Assembly (NCBI RefSeq): GCF_000685805.1
Contig: NZ_JMKP01000014.1
Span: forward strand, 1-64,000
DNA: 64,000 bases
Reading direction: 5' to 3'
DNA from: Psychrobacter phenylpyruvicus DSM 7000 = NBRC 102152
GTDB lineage: Bacteria > Pseudomonadota > Gammaproteobacteria > Pseudomonadales > Moraxellaceae
The notes below the pieces were generated by a model, which was not told the DNA's origin, ran no database searches, and saw nothing but the letters and a program-made list of their open reading frames with translations. Shown here piece by piece: positions 38,363-46,782 of the stretch (its first letter is position 1; each line of letters begins with the position of its first letter). The position numbers and the translations under genes were made by a program.

Positions 38363-39244
38363 TTACTCTAAGCTTTGTATATAGCTCGAGCATAGTTCAG
38401 AAAAGACCTGTACTTGTGGAGATAAGGTTCTATTGGCAATACTGAACATACCTATCTGGCGCTTTATATCAGGGTCTATAAGCGGTATCCAAATTAAATG
38501 GTTGTCGTATTCTGGGAAAGCTAATTTAGGTAAGGTTGTCACCCCCAGCCCATTTCTTAGTAGAGAAAATAGGGAGGTGATATTACCTACCTCATATCTA
38601 GGTTTGATATTGATTTCATAAGCTGGCGTATGATTAAGGAGATGACAAGTACCGTTATAAATAAAAGGTTCGTCTAATAGCTCCTGCCAGACTACGCCCT
38701 GTGTAAACTGGGCAAGTCGGTGGTTTTTGGTACAAACGACACCTATGGGATCAGCAAGTAAAAATGAAAATACCACTTCCTCTTGATGCGTAGTGTCTAA
38801 GTTGCCTAGAGCAATATCTACTTCACCAGTGAGCAGTCGGTTACAGACACCTACCGAATTGTCATCGACTAAGCTTATCTCTACATCCGGATAGCGTTGT
38901 GAGAACTCTGCTAGAACGTCAGGAAGCAGCTTGGTCGCAATGGAGGGAACAGTAGCTATTCTAATCTTACCGTATTTACCTAAGGCTGTGGACTGTAAGT
39001 CAGTCTCTAAACGGTGATAAAGCTGCATAAAGCTTTTTATTTTGGGAACACACTCTTCTCCGAAAGGAGTTAATGTTGAGTTGTTACCTGGTTCAAACAA
39101 GTTTCTTCCCAGTTCATTTTCTAATGCTTTTATGGAGGAGGATAAGGTAGCCTGAGAACGATTGGCTTGAGAAGCCGCTGCACGAAATCCGCCTTCCTCT
39201 ACAACATATAACAAATGACGTAATTGTTGCAATTTAATATTCAT
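38363..39244 (-). CDS. LysR-family transcriptional regulator
   Basis: A 293-residue activator or repressor with the LysR arrangement: a winged helix-turn-helix at about residues 1-60 (LQQLRHLLYVVEEGGFRAAA, ANRSQATLSSSIKALENELG) and a periplasmic-binding-protein-like effector domain (about 88-290, IRIATVPSIATKLLPDVLAEF). The start is ATG 39244, nine bases after GGAGG. It is divergent from the aldehyde dehydrogenase gene across a 280-base region holding a perfect palindrome with T-N11-A geometry. By location it is the likely regulator of the five-gene catabolic block that follows, with the pathway substrate or an intermediate as effector. Confidence 0.93.
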   Translation of the reverse strand: MNIKLQQLRHLLYVVEEGGFRAAASQANRSQATLSSSIKALENELGRNLFEPGNNSTLTPFGEECVPKIKSFMQLYHRLETDLQSTALGKYGKIRIATVPSIATKLLPDVLAEFSQRYPDVEISLVDDNSVGVCNRLLTGEVDIALGNLDTTHQEEVVFSFLLADPIGVVCTKNHRLAQFTQGVVWQELLDEPFIYNGTCHLLNHTPAYEINIKPRYEVGNITSLFSLLRNGLGVTTLPKLAFPEYDNHLIWIPLIDPDIKRQIGMFSIANRTLSPQVQVFSELCSSYIQSLE

Positions 39245-39290
39245 ACTAAACAACCTCCCTGTTGCTCTCCTACATTGTAGTTAATGATAG

Positions 39291-39309
39291 TGATAGATTA
39301 AATCTATCA
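39291..39309. promoter_or_regulatory. Candidate LysR operator palindrome
   Basis: TGATAGATT-A-AATCTATCA is a perfect 9-bp inverted repeat with a one-base centre and contains a T-N11-A core, the usual LysR box. It lies about 50 bases from the regulator start and about 220 bases from the dehydrogenase start. A TGATAG half-repeat precedes it (39285-39290). Confidence 0.7.
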
Positions 39310-39524
39310 TATATAAAATATTACTTGTTAGAATTATCATTTAAATTTACTTAATATATTAGTTATTAAATATAGAAACTATTAAATATAGTAACTAATG
39401 AAATAGCTTTAGGATGAGCTAATTAGACTCCTCATCTCTTTTCAATACTTGGGGGGAGACACTCCATAAACTACAAAACTTTATACCCTAATTTATTTTA
39501 TTTAAAGTTTGCAAGGATGCAATT

Positions 39525-40979
39525 ATGGCTACTTCACCAACCAGTAATGCGCTTTATATCAATGGAAAATGGCGTACAGGCACACATACTATTACCAATA
39601 TAAACCCATCAGATATCAGTGAAACTATTGGTGAGTACGCACAAGCTGATGAGTCACATGTGCAACAAGCCATTGCTGCTGCAAGATGTGCTCAGCCTGA
39701 GTGGGCTCGTGTGCCGATGGAGCGTAAACAGGCTATTTTGCAATCTATTGGTGATGAGTTGATTGCTCGTTGTGATGAATTGGGCAGTCTGCTTTCGCGA
39801 GAAGAAGGCAAACCTTTTGCTGAGGGACGTGGAGAGATCTATCGTTCAGGTCAATTCTTTCACTATTTTGCGGCTGAAGTTCTGCGTCAAATGGGAGATA
39901 TAGCTGATTCAGTACGCCCTGGTGTGAAGATTGAGGTGACACGTGAAGCCGTTGGTGTGGTAGTTATTATTTCACCTTGGAATTTCCCCACGGCTACTGC
40001 TGCTTGGAAAATTGCACCTGCTTTAGCTTTTGGCAACAGTGTAATTTGGAAGCCTGCGAATTTAACCCCTGCCAGTGCTGTAGCTTTGACAGAGATTATC
40101 CATCGTCATGGCTTGCCGGCAGGAACCTTTAATCTGGTCTTAGGCAGGGGTGATAGTGTGGGTGATGCCTTGGTTAACTCAGCTGATATTGATGCCGTAA
40201 GCTTTACCGGCTCTGTACCAACGGGGCGTAAAGTGGCAGCAGCAACTGCACCAAACTTTGTGCGCTGTCAGTTAGAGATGGGAAGTAAGAATGCCTTAGT
40301 AATTGCTGATGATGCTGATTTAGATATTGCGATTGAGGCGACTATTGCAGGTTCTTTCTCTAGTGCCGGCCAAAAATGTACCGCCTCTTCTCGGTTACTG
40401 GTTATGGACAGTGTTTACGATGAGTATGTCGAGAAGCTTGTGCAGCGTATGCAAACATTGAGAGTAGGTCATGCGCTACAAGAAGGGGTTTTTATGGGTC
40501 CTGTGGTAGATGATAAGCAATTGGCTTCAAACCTTGATTGGGTACAAAAAGCTAAGCAACAGGGGGCTGAAATTGCTTTAGGGGGTGTGCGTTTAGATAT
40601 GCCAAATGATGGGTATTATATGGCGCCAACCCTTTTATTAGGCACCCAAAACGATTGGGAAATTAACCAAGAAGAGATTTTTGCTCCCGTAGCGTCAGTG
40701 ATTCGTATCAGTGATGATATTGAAGAAGCTATCGCCATTACTAACGCTACTCGCTTTGGTCTGACTGGCGGAATTATCACTCAAAGCTTGGGTAATAGCG
40801 CTTTATTTAAAGAGCTGGCGGAGGTCGGCTGTGTCATGGTGAACTTAGCTACTGCGGGTACCGATTATCATGTTCCGTTTGGGGGTCGTAAGTCATCAAG
40901 CTATGGCCCACGTGAACAAGGCCAGTATGCCAAAGAGTTTTATACCCTTGTTAAAACCGCTTATCAGCGCGCCTACTAA
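39525..40979 (+). CDS. NAD(P)-dependent aldehyde dehydrogenase (semialdehyde type)
   Basis: Oxidises an aldehyde to a carboxylic acid. In this 484-residue ALDH the nucleotide-binding segment is VVVIISPWNFPTATAAWKI and WKPANLTPASA. The general-base glutamate is Glu251 (LEMGSKN) and the nucleophile is Cys285 (SAGQKCTASSR), at the standard 34-residue spacing. The FGGRKSSSYGPREQG C-terminus fits succinate- or alpha-ketoglutarate-semialdehyde dehydrogenases and related ones. It is the first gene of the block divergent from LysR, 58 bases before the M19-like gene. By analogy it would oxidise a semialdehyde formed from the transported compound; the substrate is not established. Confidence 0.92.
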   Translation: MATSPTSNALYINGKWRTGTHTITNINPSDISETIGEYAQADESHVQQAIAAARCAQPEWARVPMERKQAILQSIGDELIARCDELGSLLSREEGKPFAEGRGEIYRSGQFFHYFAAEVLRQMGDIADSVRPGVKIEVTREAVGVVVIISPWNFPTATAAWKIAPALAFGNSVIWKPANLTPASAVALTEIIHRHGLPAGTFNLVLGRGDSVGDALVNSADIDAVSFTGSVPTGRKVAAATAPNFVRCQLEMGSKNALVIADDADLDIAIEATIAGSFSSAGQKCTASSRLLVMDSVYDEYVEKLVQRMQTLRVGHALQEGVFMGPVVDDKQLASNLDWVQKAKQQGAEIALGGVRLDMPNDGYYMAPTLLLGTQNDWEINQEEIFAPVASVIRISDDIEEAIAITNATRFGLTGGIITQSLGNSALFKELAEVGCVMVNLATAGTDYHVPFGGRKSSSYGPREQGQYAKEFYTLVKTAYQRAY

Positions 40980-41037
40980 ACGCATAGAACCATTAAAAAG
41001 GATGTTTTCTTTAATAAGTTACAAGGATAGACGTACC

Positions 41038-42078
41038 ATGTTTAACGATCAAATGGTTATAGATGGGTTGCAGTACAGCAACTGGAATAGGGATTACTTG
41101 TTGATGCTAAAAGCCAGTGGTATTGATGCTGTACATGTCACCTTGGTTTACCATGAAGATGCTCGTGCCACGTTGACTCGTTTTGCACAATGGGAACAAC
41201 GTTTTGAACAGAATTCTGACCTTATTATGGCTATAAGCCATGCTCAAGATATAAAAGAAGCCAAAGAGCTTGGCAAAGTAGGTATTTTATTTGGCGCCCA
41301 AAACTGCTCATCAATTGAAGATGAGATTGGTCTAGTAAGTGTGATGCGTAAGCAGGGATTAGCCATTATGCAGCTAAGTTATAACAATCAAAGTTTGTTG
41401 GCAGCCGGTTGTTATGAAAAGCATGACCCAGGCATTACTCGTTTTGGTGAGCAAGTTATCAAAGAGATGAACCGTGTAGGCATGATAATCGATATGTCAC
41501 ATAGCGCTGAAAGATCAACGCTTCACGCCATCGATTTATCAGAGCGTCCTATTTGCATCAGCCATGCCAACCCAACCTTTGCCTATGAGGCACTGCGTAA
41601 TAAGTCAGATACAGTTATAAAAGCTTTAGCGGCTAATGAGGGTCTATTAGGCTTTAGTTTATACCCTTTGCATTTACCTAATGGTAGCCACTGCAGTTTA
41701 GAAGACTTCTGTGAGATGGTTGCTAAAACTGCAGAGATGGTCGGTGTCGATCATTTAGGTATTGGTAGTGATTTGTGTCTCAATCAACCTCAGTCTGTGC
41801 TTGATTGGATGCGTAATGGACGTTGGTCGAAGAAGATGGATTATGGTGAAGGCTCTGCCGGTATTTCAGGTTGGCCTGATACTCTGCCTTGGTTTGCAGG
41901 CGAAGAGGGCATGCGAAATATTTACCAAGGCTTATTAAAAGTTGGCTTTACTGACCCTGAAGCGGGACAGGTTATTGGAGGTAACTGGTATAACTTTTTA
42001 CAAAACTCACTTGAGCCCATGCCTGAGCTTAATAGCAGTTATGAAACAGTCAGTAAGTCCTCTGAAGAGTTGGTGTAA
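41038..42078 (+). CDS. M19 (membrane dipeptidase) family protein with altered metal site
   Basis: A 346-residue TIM-barrel protein of the M19/renal dipeptidase superfamily. The C-terminal half has the family features GMIIDMSHSAERS and PICISHANP, giving the two later histidine ligands. The N-terminal His-x-Asp ligand pair is replaced (VIDGLQYSNWNRD), and the bridging glutamate position reads FGAQNC. The pattern DG-(5)-WNR, F-G-x-Q-N, GCYE and MNRVGM matches the subfamily encoded next to the dimethylglycine demethylation genes of Pseudomonas aeruginosa (PA5396-like, from memory), not true dipeptidases. No signal peptide. Start at ATG 41038, with AAGGA ten bases upstream; a longer reading frame overlaps the aldehyde dehydrogenase gene and is not used. 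Role in betaine or amine catabolism is inference. Confidence 0.8.
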   Translation: MFNDQMVIDGLQYSNWNRDYLLMLKASGIDAVHVTLVYHEDARATLTRFAQWEQRFEQNSDLIMAISHAQDIKEAKELGKVGILFGAQNCSSIEDEIGLVSVMRKQGLAIMQLSYNNQSLLAAGCYEKHDPGITRFGEQVIKEMNRVGMIIDMSHSAERSTLHAIDLSERPICISHANPTFAYEALRNKSDTVIKALAANEGLLGFSLYPLHLPNGSHCSLEDFCEMVAKTAEMVGVDHLGIGSDLCLNQPQSVLDWMRNGRWSKKMDYGEGSAGISGWPDTLPWFAGEEGMRNIYQGLLKVGFTDPEAGQVIGGNWYNFLQNSLEPMPELNSSYETVSKSSEELV

Positions 42079-42270
42079 TAGATCCTTTAGATTGAGATTT
42101 TAGTTTATCTGCTTACTTATTTAATAGTCTGTTTTATGCAACACATGCATTTGGTTAACAACAGTAGTTTGTAACTATGAAAGTGAGTTGATGGTAGGTG
42201 GTGATTGTTGATTAAGTTGCCAGCAGTAACCATAGCTTTTTTTCGCATCGTGTGGTTATAAGTATAAATT

Positions 42271-42320
42271 GGGCAGGACGCCCTAGACGCTTAGCCTACC
42301 TAGGCTTGTCGTCGAAGCGT
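42271..42320 (+). promoter_or_regulatory. Folded GC-rich leader ahead of the BCCT gene
   Basis: GGGC-AGGAC-GCCC (42271-42283) is followed by a two-part hairpin. ACGCTT (42287-42292) pairs with AAGCGT (42315-42320) and encloses AGCCTA-CC-TAGGCT (42293-42306). It sits about 30 bases before the transporter start in otherwise AT-rich DNA and lacks a T-run. Confidence 0.5.
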
Positions 42321-42351
42321 AAATACTAAACAGATATAAGGAAGTAGGATT

Positions 42352-44052
42352 ATGGCTAATATGGATATCATCCCCGGCACTGAGACCGGGTTGGAGTCAA
42401 ACTCAAACAAAATACCGCATCCTCAATTAGAGTCAAAAGATACATTGGGCTTAAAGAACCCGGCTTTATGGTATAGCGGTGGTTTTATCATCTTATTCGT
42501 GCTGATGGCTATATTTAATCAGCAGTACTTAGCTCAAGTAGTTGAGGTTGGATTTAATTGGTCGGTGAAGTTTTTTGGCCCTTTTTGGCAGATACTGTTA
42601 ATGGCCACATTTGTGATTGCTATGGCGGTTAGTGCAGGTCGCACAGGCCGGGTGATCTTAGGTAACATGGCAGAGCCTGAGATGGATAGCTTCAAGTGGA
42701 TGGCTATTTTATTCTGTACTTTGCTAGCAGGGGGTGGCGTATTTTGGGCTGCTGCTGAACCCATGGCACACTTTGCATCGCCGCCTCCATTATTCGCTGA
42801 AACTACAGACATCCAGCAAAGAGCTGTAAATGCCTTATCACAATCTTTCATGCATTGGGGGTTTTTGGCCTGGGCAATTGTAGGCAGCTTATCTGCAATT
42901 GTCATTATGCATCTGCACTATGACAAAGGTCTGCCTCTAAAACCTCGTACTTTCCTTTATCCTGTGTTTGGAAAGAGGGTCTTAACCGGTCAAACAGGAG
43001 CCATTATTGATGCCTGCTGTATTATCGCAGTGGCCGCAGGAACCATTGGTCCCATAGGGTTTTTAGGACTACAAATCAGTTATGCCTTAAATGCTTTATA
43101 TGGTATTCCAGATACTTTTATTACTCAGGCGATCATCATCGTTCTGGCTATAGTGTTGTATACGATATCAGCCATTAGCGGTTTAAGCCGTGGTATGCAA
43201 TTTCTTAGCCGGGTAAATGTGATTTTAGCCTCGGGTTTAATGCTATTTATTTTGGTCTTTGGTCCTAGTAGCTTTATTATTAACGGCTATATCCAAGGCG
43301 TTGGCAACATGGTTAATAACTTTATACCTATGGCTACTTTTCGGGGTGATGAGGGTTGGTTAAGTTGGTGGACGGTATTTTTCTGGGGTTGGTTCTTAGG
43401 TTATGGGCCTATGATGGCGATTTTTATTGCCCGTATCTCACGGGGCCGTACTATTCGTCAGTTGATAACCACAGTATGTATTATTGCTCCTTTGGCCACT
43501 TGTTTTTGGTTCACCATCGTCGGGGGATCAGGTCTGGCTTTTGAAATTGCAAATCCAGGGAGTGTCAGTGCAGCTTTTGAGGGTTTCAACTTCCCTGGAG
43601 CCTTGTTGGCTATTACCCAGCAACTTCCATTCCCCACAGTAATGTCAATATTGTTTTTGATTTTGACCACAATTTTTATAATTACCACCGGTGATTCGAT
43701 GACTTATACCATCAGTGTGGTAATTAGTGGAGAGCGTGAGCCCAATGCCTTAATACGTACTTTTTGGGGGGTAATGATGGGTATGACCGCCATCGTACTA
43801 ATCTCTATTGGATCAGGGGGTGTGACCGCACTACAGTCATTTATCGTAATAACTGCAGTTCCTGTCTCCTTCATTATGTTGCCTTCATTATGGAATGGTC
43901 CACAAATTGCGAAGCAAATGGCAAAAGAGCAAGATTTATATCGACCTAATAGCTTAATAATAGCGAAGCCTGTAGTGCCAGCCGTTGTTGAGTCGGAGGT
44001 GGTAGCTGGAAGCTTAGAGCCCAAGGCAATTATTAAAGAAAAACAGTCATAA
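42352..44052 (+). CDS. BCCT-family transporter (betaine/carnitine/choline type)
   Basis: Sodium- or proton-coupled secondary transporter of quaternary ammonium or zwitterionic compounds. 566 residues with about twelve transmembrane helices. Family signatures are GGGVFWAAAEPMAHF (TM2-TM3 region), GQTGAIIDACCIIAVAAGT (the G-x-G-x-G-like unwound stretch is not canonical) and the hallmark FFWGWFLGYGPMMAIFIAR, then ISRGRTIR (about 343-370). The tail ends with a charged cytoplasmic segment (MAKEQDLYRP onward). It lies third in the LysR-linked block, with a 273-base gap before it holding a folded leader. Its presence points to a betaine-like or similar nitrogen compound as the block's substrate, consistent with the M19-like neighbour; the exact ligand is unknown. 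Confidence 0.92.
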   Translation: MANMDIIPGTETGLESNSNKIPHPQLESKDTLGLKNPALWYSGGFIILFVLMAIFNQQYLAQVVEVGFNWSVKFFGPFWQILLMATFVIAMAVSAGRTGRVILGNMAEPEMDSFKWMAILFCTLLAGGGVFWAAAEPMAHFASPPPLFAETTDIQQRAVNALSQSFMHWGFLAWAIVGSLSAIVIMHLHYDKGLPLKPRTFLYPVFGKRVLTGQTGAIIDACCIIAVAAGTIGPIGFLGLQISYALNALYGIPDTFITQAIIIVLAIVLYTISAISGLSRGMQFLSRVNVILASGLMLFILVFGPSSFIINGYIQGVGNMVNNFIPMATFRGDEGWLSWWTVFFWGWFLGYGPMMAIFIARISRGRTIRQLITTVCIIAPLATCFWFTIVGGSGLAFEIANPGSVSAAFEGFNFPGALLAITQQLPFPTVMSILFLILTTIFIITTGDSMTYTISVVISGEREPNALIRTFWGVMMGMTAIVLISIGSGGVTALQSFIVITAVPVSFIMLPSLWNGPQIAKQMAKEQDLYRPNSLIIAKPVVPAVVESEVVAGSLEPKAIIKEKQS

Positions 44053-44099
44053 AAGTTAAACAATAGCTTTTAATCAGCATTACTAGGAGCAATAAGAAT

Positions 44100-45830
44100 A
44101 TGAGCATAACTATTGATAATAGCGACAACCGAAGTAGTTGGCTACATGACCTTAAGACTTTGAGCTTGCGTGACCCTAGTGATGTTATGAACCCTGATAG
44201 ATTAGGAGCAATGCAGCAAACTAGAATTAGCTTTGTAAGAACTTTGCTAAGAAAGATAAGCCGAGAACAATGGCAACTGAATAAGCAAAGCTGGTGCATA
44301 TCAGATGAGGGATATGGCCATGCTATTTATCGTTTAACCACTAATAATGGTGTCTATCATTTGGTGGTGTTCTGTGATCAGATTGCAGATGAAGATCGAA
44401 ACGACCGGGTGATTGCAGAACGGTGGGATGTGGCATTTTGTTTAGTATTAGGTGAGGTACCTGATGATTTATTACAACAATTACACGCCAATATCCCATT
44501 ACAAGAGGCCGGTAGAAATTGTAACAAAGTTATTGTGCTGGCTCGAGCAAATAAAAGTGTTCGTGTTTTTGAACATATTGTTGAGCGTCTAGCCAGTGGC
44601 AAGCAGCCCTCTCCTGAGGTGTTGGCGCAAGTAGGCTATATTCTTCGGACCACAGCAGTCTATGGTAACGGAAAATTTGGTATTCATGACTTTAAGCCAT
44701 TAGAAAAAACCATCGACTTTGGTCAATCGTTTAGTGCCCAGATGTGTGCAGTCTATCTGCTACGTCAGTTCAGCTTGGATTGGGTTGAGTTCTTAGCAAA
44801 GGTCAGAGGTGGGGACAAGGCGGTAAGTCTTCATCCTAAGTTGCAGCGGTATCTAGGTGTGGGTAATGCGACAGGTCTGGGTATGGCGCCTTATCTTATT
44901 AATCATCCTAGTATCGTGGATCAGTGGTTAACTGCTAGAGAGCATGCCTTAGCCACAGTGTTAGATGAGAGGATTGAAGCCAGTAAGCTCATTTTATTAC
45001 AAGGATATCTGAGGCGTGCGGTACAACACCTTCAGCAAGTAGTCACAATTAATGAGGCGCAGCAGCAGAAGAATGAAATAGCGGTATTAGAGCTTGATAC
45101 ATTACTTCAGCATCTAGAATCGACAGCCTCTAAATTAGGCACTTGGCGAGAGTTACTAAAGCTTTATCAGTACTTGAGCTTTGAAGCTCAAGAAGTGTTG
45201 ATAGCCTGTTTAATGGAGCTATACCCTGAGAAAGTCGATATATTTGAGTCTTTTATGAATACTGATGAAACCATGGAGGTACCTTTAGGTAAAAAAGTAG
45301 AGGATATAATTTCTATTTTAGAAAATCGTTATCAGTGGGCAATTTATACAGATTTCAATGAGCCACAAAATATATATTGGTTTTGGTATCGTTCAGAGGA
45401 TAAAGAGGAGCCAAGACTTGGTATTCGGGGTGTAGAGCAAGGTACTGAAAAAGAGTTGCCTTTAGATATTGGCCGGCAGGTACTGAATCTTTATCTAGCA
45501 TTACAGCAGGCTGATAGTGAGCAAAAACTATCTGAGTTTATCTTAGAAAATCCAAAGTACCGTGGGATTATTCGCCGTGTCTGGAATATGGGTAATAAAT
45601 TAATGGGAGATATTCAAATGAACGTGCTGCATAAAGAGGCGTTACCCATGAATTTACTACGGTGTAAATTATCTATGTTTGGAGCGACTAAGTTCGACCC
45701 TCGTTCAGACAGATGGGTACGTATTACTTTATTCCAAGGTGCTCCTTTATTTAATGAGGTTCATGAGGGAGAGTGGCTATTTCCTTTGTTACCGACAGAA
45801 GAGGAAATACAGCAAGGACTGGAAATATGA
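44100..45830 (+). CDS. Conserved-looking protein of unknown function (576 aa)
   Basis: I do not recognise a characterised family. The 576-residue soluble protein has motif-rich blocks that look catalytic or ligand-binding: VIAERWD (104-110), NIPLQEAGR (131-139), ANKSVRVFEH (150-159), RTTAVYGNGKFG (183-194) and GVGNATGLGMAPYLINHP (253-270). The C-terminal third is charged and helical, with a possible coiled segment around 305-345 (LQQVVTINEAQQQKNEIAV). No signal peptide or membrane segment. The gene follows the BCCT transporter by 47 bases and overlaps the next gene by four bases (ATGA), so the pair is translationally coupled and probably works together. My impression is that similar hypothetical proteins occur beside similar catabolic genes in other proteobacteria, which needs a search. 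Confidence 0.75.
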   Translation: MSITIDNSDNRSSWLHDLKTLSLRDPSDVMNPDRLGAMQQTRISFVRTLLRKISREQWQLNKQSWCISDEGYGHAIYRLTTNNGVYHLVVFCDQIADEDRNDRVIAERWDVAFCLVLGEVPDDLLQQLHANIPLQEAGRNCNKVIVLARANKSVRVFEHIVERLASGKQPSPEVLAQVGYILRTTAVYGNGKFGIHDFKPLEKTIDFGQSFSAQMCAVYLLRQFSLDWVEFLAKVRGGDKAVSLHPKLQRYLGVGNATGLGMAPYLINHPSIVDQWLTAREHALATVLDERIEASKLILLQGYLRRAVQHLQQVVTINEAQQQKNEIAVLELDTLLQHLESTASKLGTWRELLKLYQYLSFEAQEVLIACLMELYPEKVDIFESFMNTDETMEVPLGKKVEDIISILENRYQWAIYTDFNEPQNIYWFWYRSEDKEEPRLGIRGVEQGTEKELPLDIGRQVLNLYLALQQADSEQKLSEFILENPKYRGIIRRVWNMGNKLMGDIQMNVLHKEALPMNLLRCKLSMFGATKFDPRSDRWVRITLFQGAPLFNEVHEGEWLFPLLPTEEEIQQGLEI

Positions 45831-46609
45831 TAGTCTCACATAACGAAATTATAAGCTTGGTAAAAAAGGCCTTTCTTGGTACGCACAATGAATATGGTGA
45901 GTCAGATCTTATTGCCAATATGGTAGCCGAGCTACAGATGGCTGGGCTTGATGGAATTCGCCAATTTAATAAAGCCAATGAATATCTATTTAGTGAAAAA
46001 GAGGTTGAGATAGATATCATAAGTGACCAGATTATTGATAAGGTGATATTAGATGCAGATGATAAGTACTCTAAGTCGACGCTAACTTTGAAGTTTGATT
46101 TTCATGGTAATAGTATTGTCTATCATCTGCCTGCAGTGCTAGATTATGCGCTAGAGCACTTTGCAGAGGGTCCGCACCATCATATTAAGATTGAGCTAAA
46201 AAACTGCCATAATCGTTGGTTGGCTTATGCAGAGCTAGTTAGACTTGCTGCAAAAGGTATTGCCTGTATGGCTAGATGGGATAATGGCACAGACCCTAAG
46301 CATACTTTATATATATTGAATTTAGGTAGTATCTACCCCGAGCTTTATTTCTTCGATGAGCAAATTGATGAAGTAGATGCACCTCAAGATATGATTATTG
46401 AGCTTGCGGATAATGACTTTGTACAAGAGTTCTATGCTAAAAATCATACAGGTTCTCTTAGCTCAATAGAAATACTAAAGAGCCATCAGTTATCATGGGA
46501 TTTGGGGATTGAAGTTGATCCTGAACAATGGAATGTCCTAAAAAAAACTGCTCAACATATGTTAGTCAAAAATAGCGAGCAGTCGGTGAGAGGTGCTGGT
46601 GGAGTATAG
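45827..46609 (+). CDS. Unknown protein coupled to the 576-aa protein (DUF3726-like?)
   Basis: A 260-residue soluble protein starting at the ATG that overlaps the stop of the preceding gene (ATGA). The N-terminal EIISLVKKAFLGTHNEYGESD...GLDG pattern (residues 7-43) recalls the family annotated DUF3726, but this is from memory and uncertain. A central segment has EGPHHHIKIELKNCHN (His cluster near 110) and RWLAYAELVRLAAKGIACMARW. The C-terminus ends in SEQSVRGAGG. It is the last gene of the LysR-linked block, before a strong terminator. The coupling implies a complex or a shared step with its partner. Function unknown. Confidence 0.75.
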   Translation: MIVSHNEIISLVKKAFLGTHNEYGESDLIANMVAELQMAGLDGIRQFNKANEYLFSEKEVEIDIISDQIIDKVILDADDKYSKSTLTLKFDFHGNSIVYHLPAVLDYALEHFAEGPHHHIKIELKNCHNRWLAYAELVRLAAKGIACMARWDNGTDPKHTLYILNLGSIYPELYFFDEQIDEVDAPQDMIIELADNDFVQEFYAKNHTGSLSSIEILKSHQLSWDLGIEVDPEQWNVLKKTAQHMLVKNSEQSVRGAGGV

Positions 46610-46674
46610 AGCCTATAACAACAAGTTGTTTATGTTCAGTTTATACTTATAGGTCTTTGAATTCTCAAGTTTAA

Positions 46675-46717
46675 TAAAAAAAGAAGCCTACAGCTATCTG
46701 CAGGCTTCTTTTTTATT
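46675..46717. terminator. Rho-independent terminator of the catabolic block
   Basis: AAGAAGCCT and AGGCTTCTT form a stem with flanking A and T runs; it can also end dnaE transcripts from the opposite side. Confidence 0.9.
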
Positions 46718-46782
46718 GTATTTTTATATGGTATTAATTTAGTCCTAATATAAAATTGGTTTTTTTATCTACCCTGATACGG

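Noticed and set aside
40870..41037. Longer N-terminus for the M19-like protein overlapping the aldehyde dehydrogenase gene
   Set aside because: The overlap would be 110 bases, the extra residues match no M19 protein, and a good start lies at 41038.
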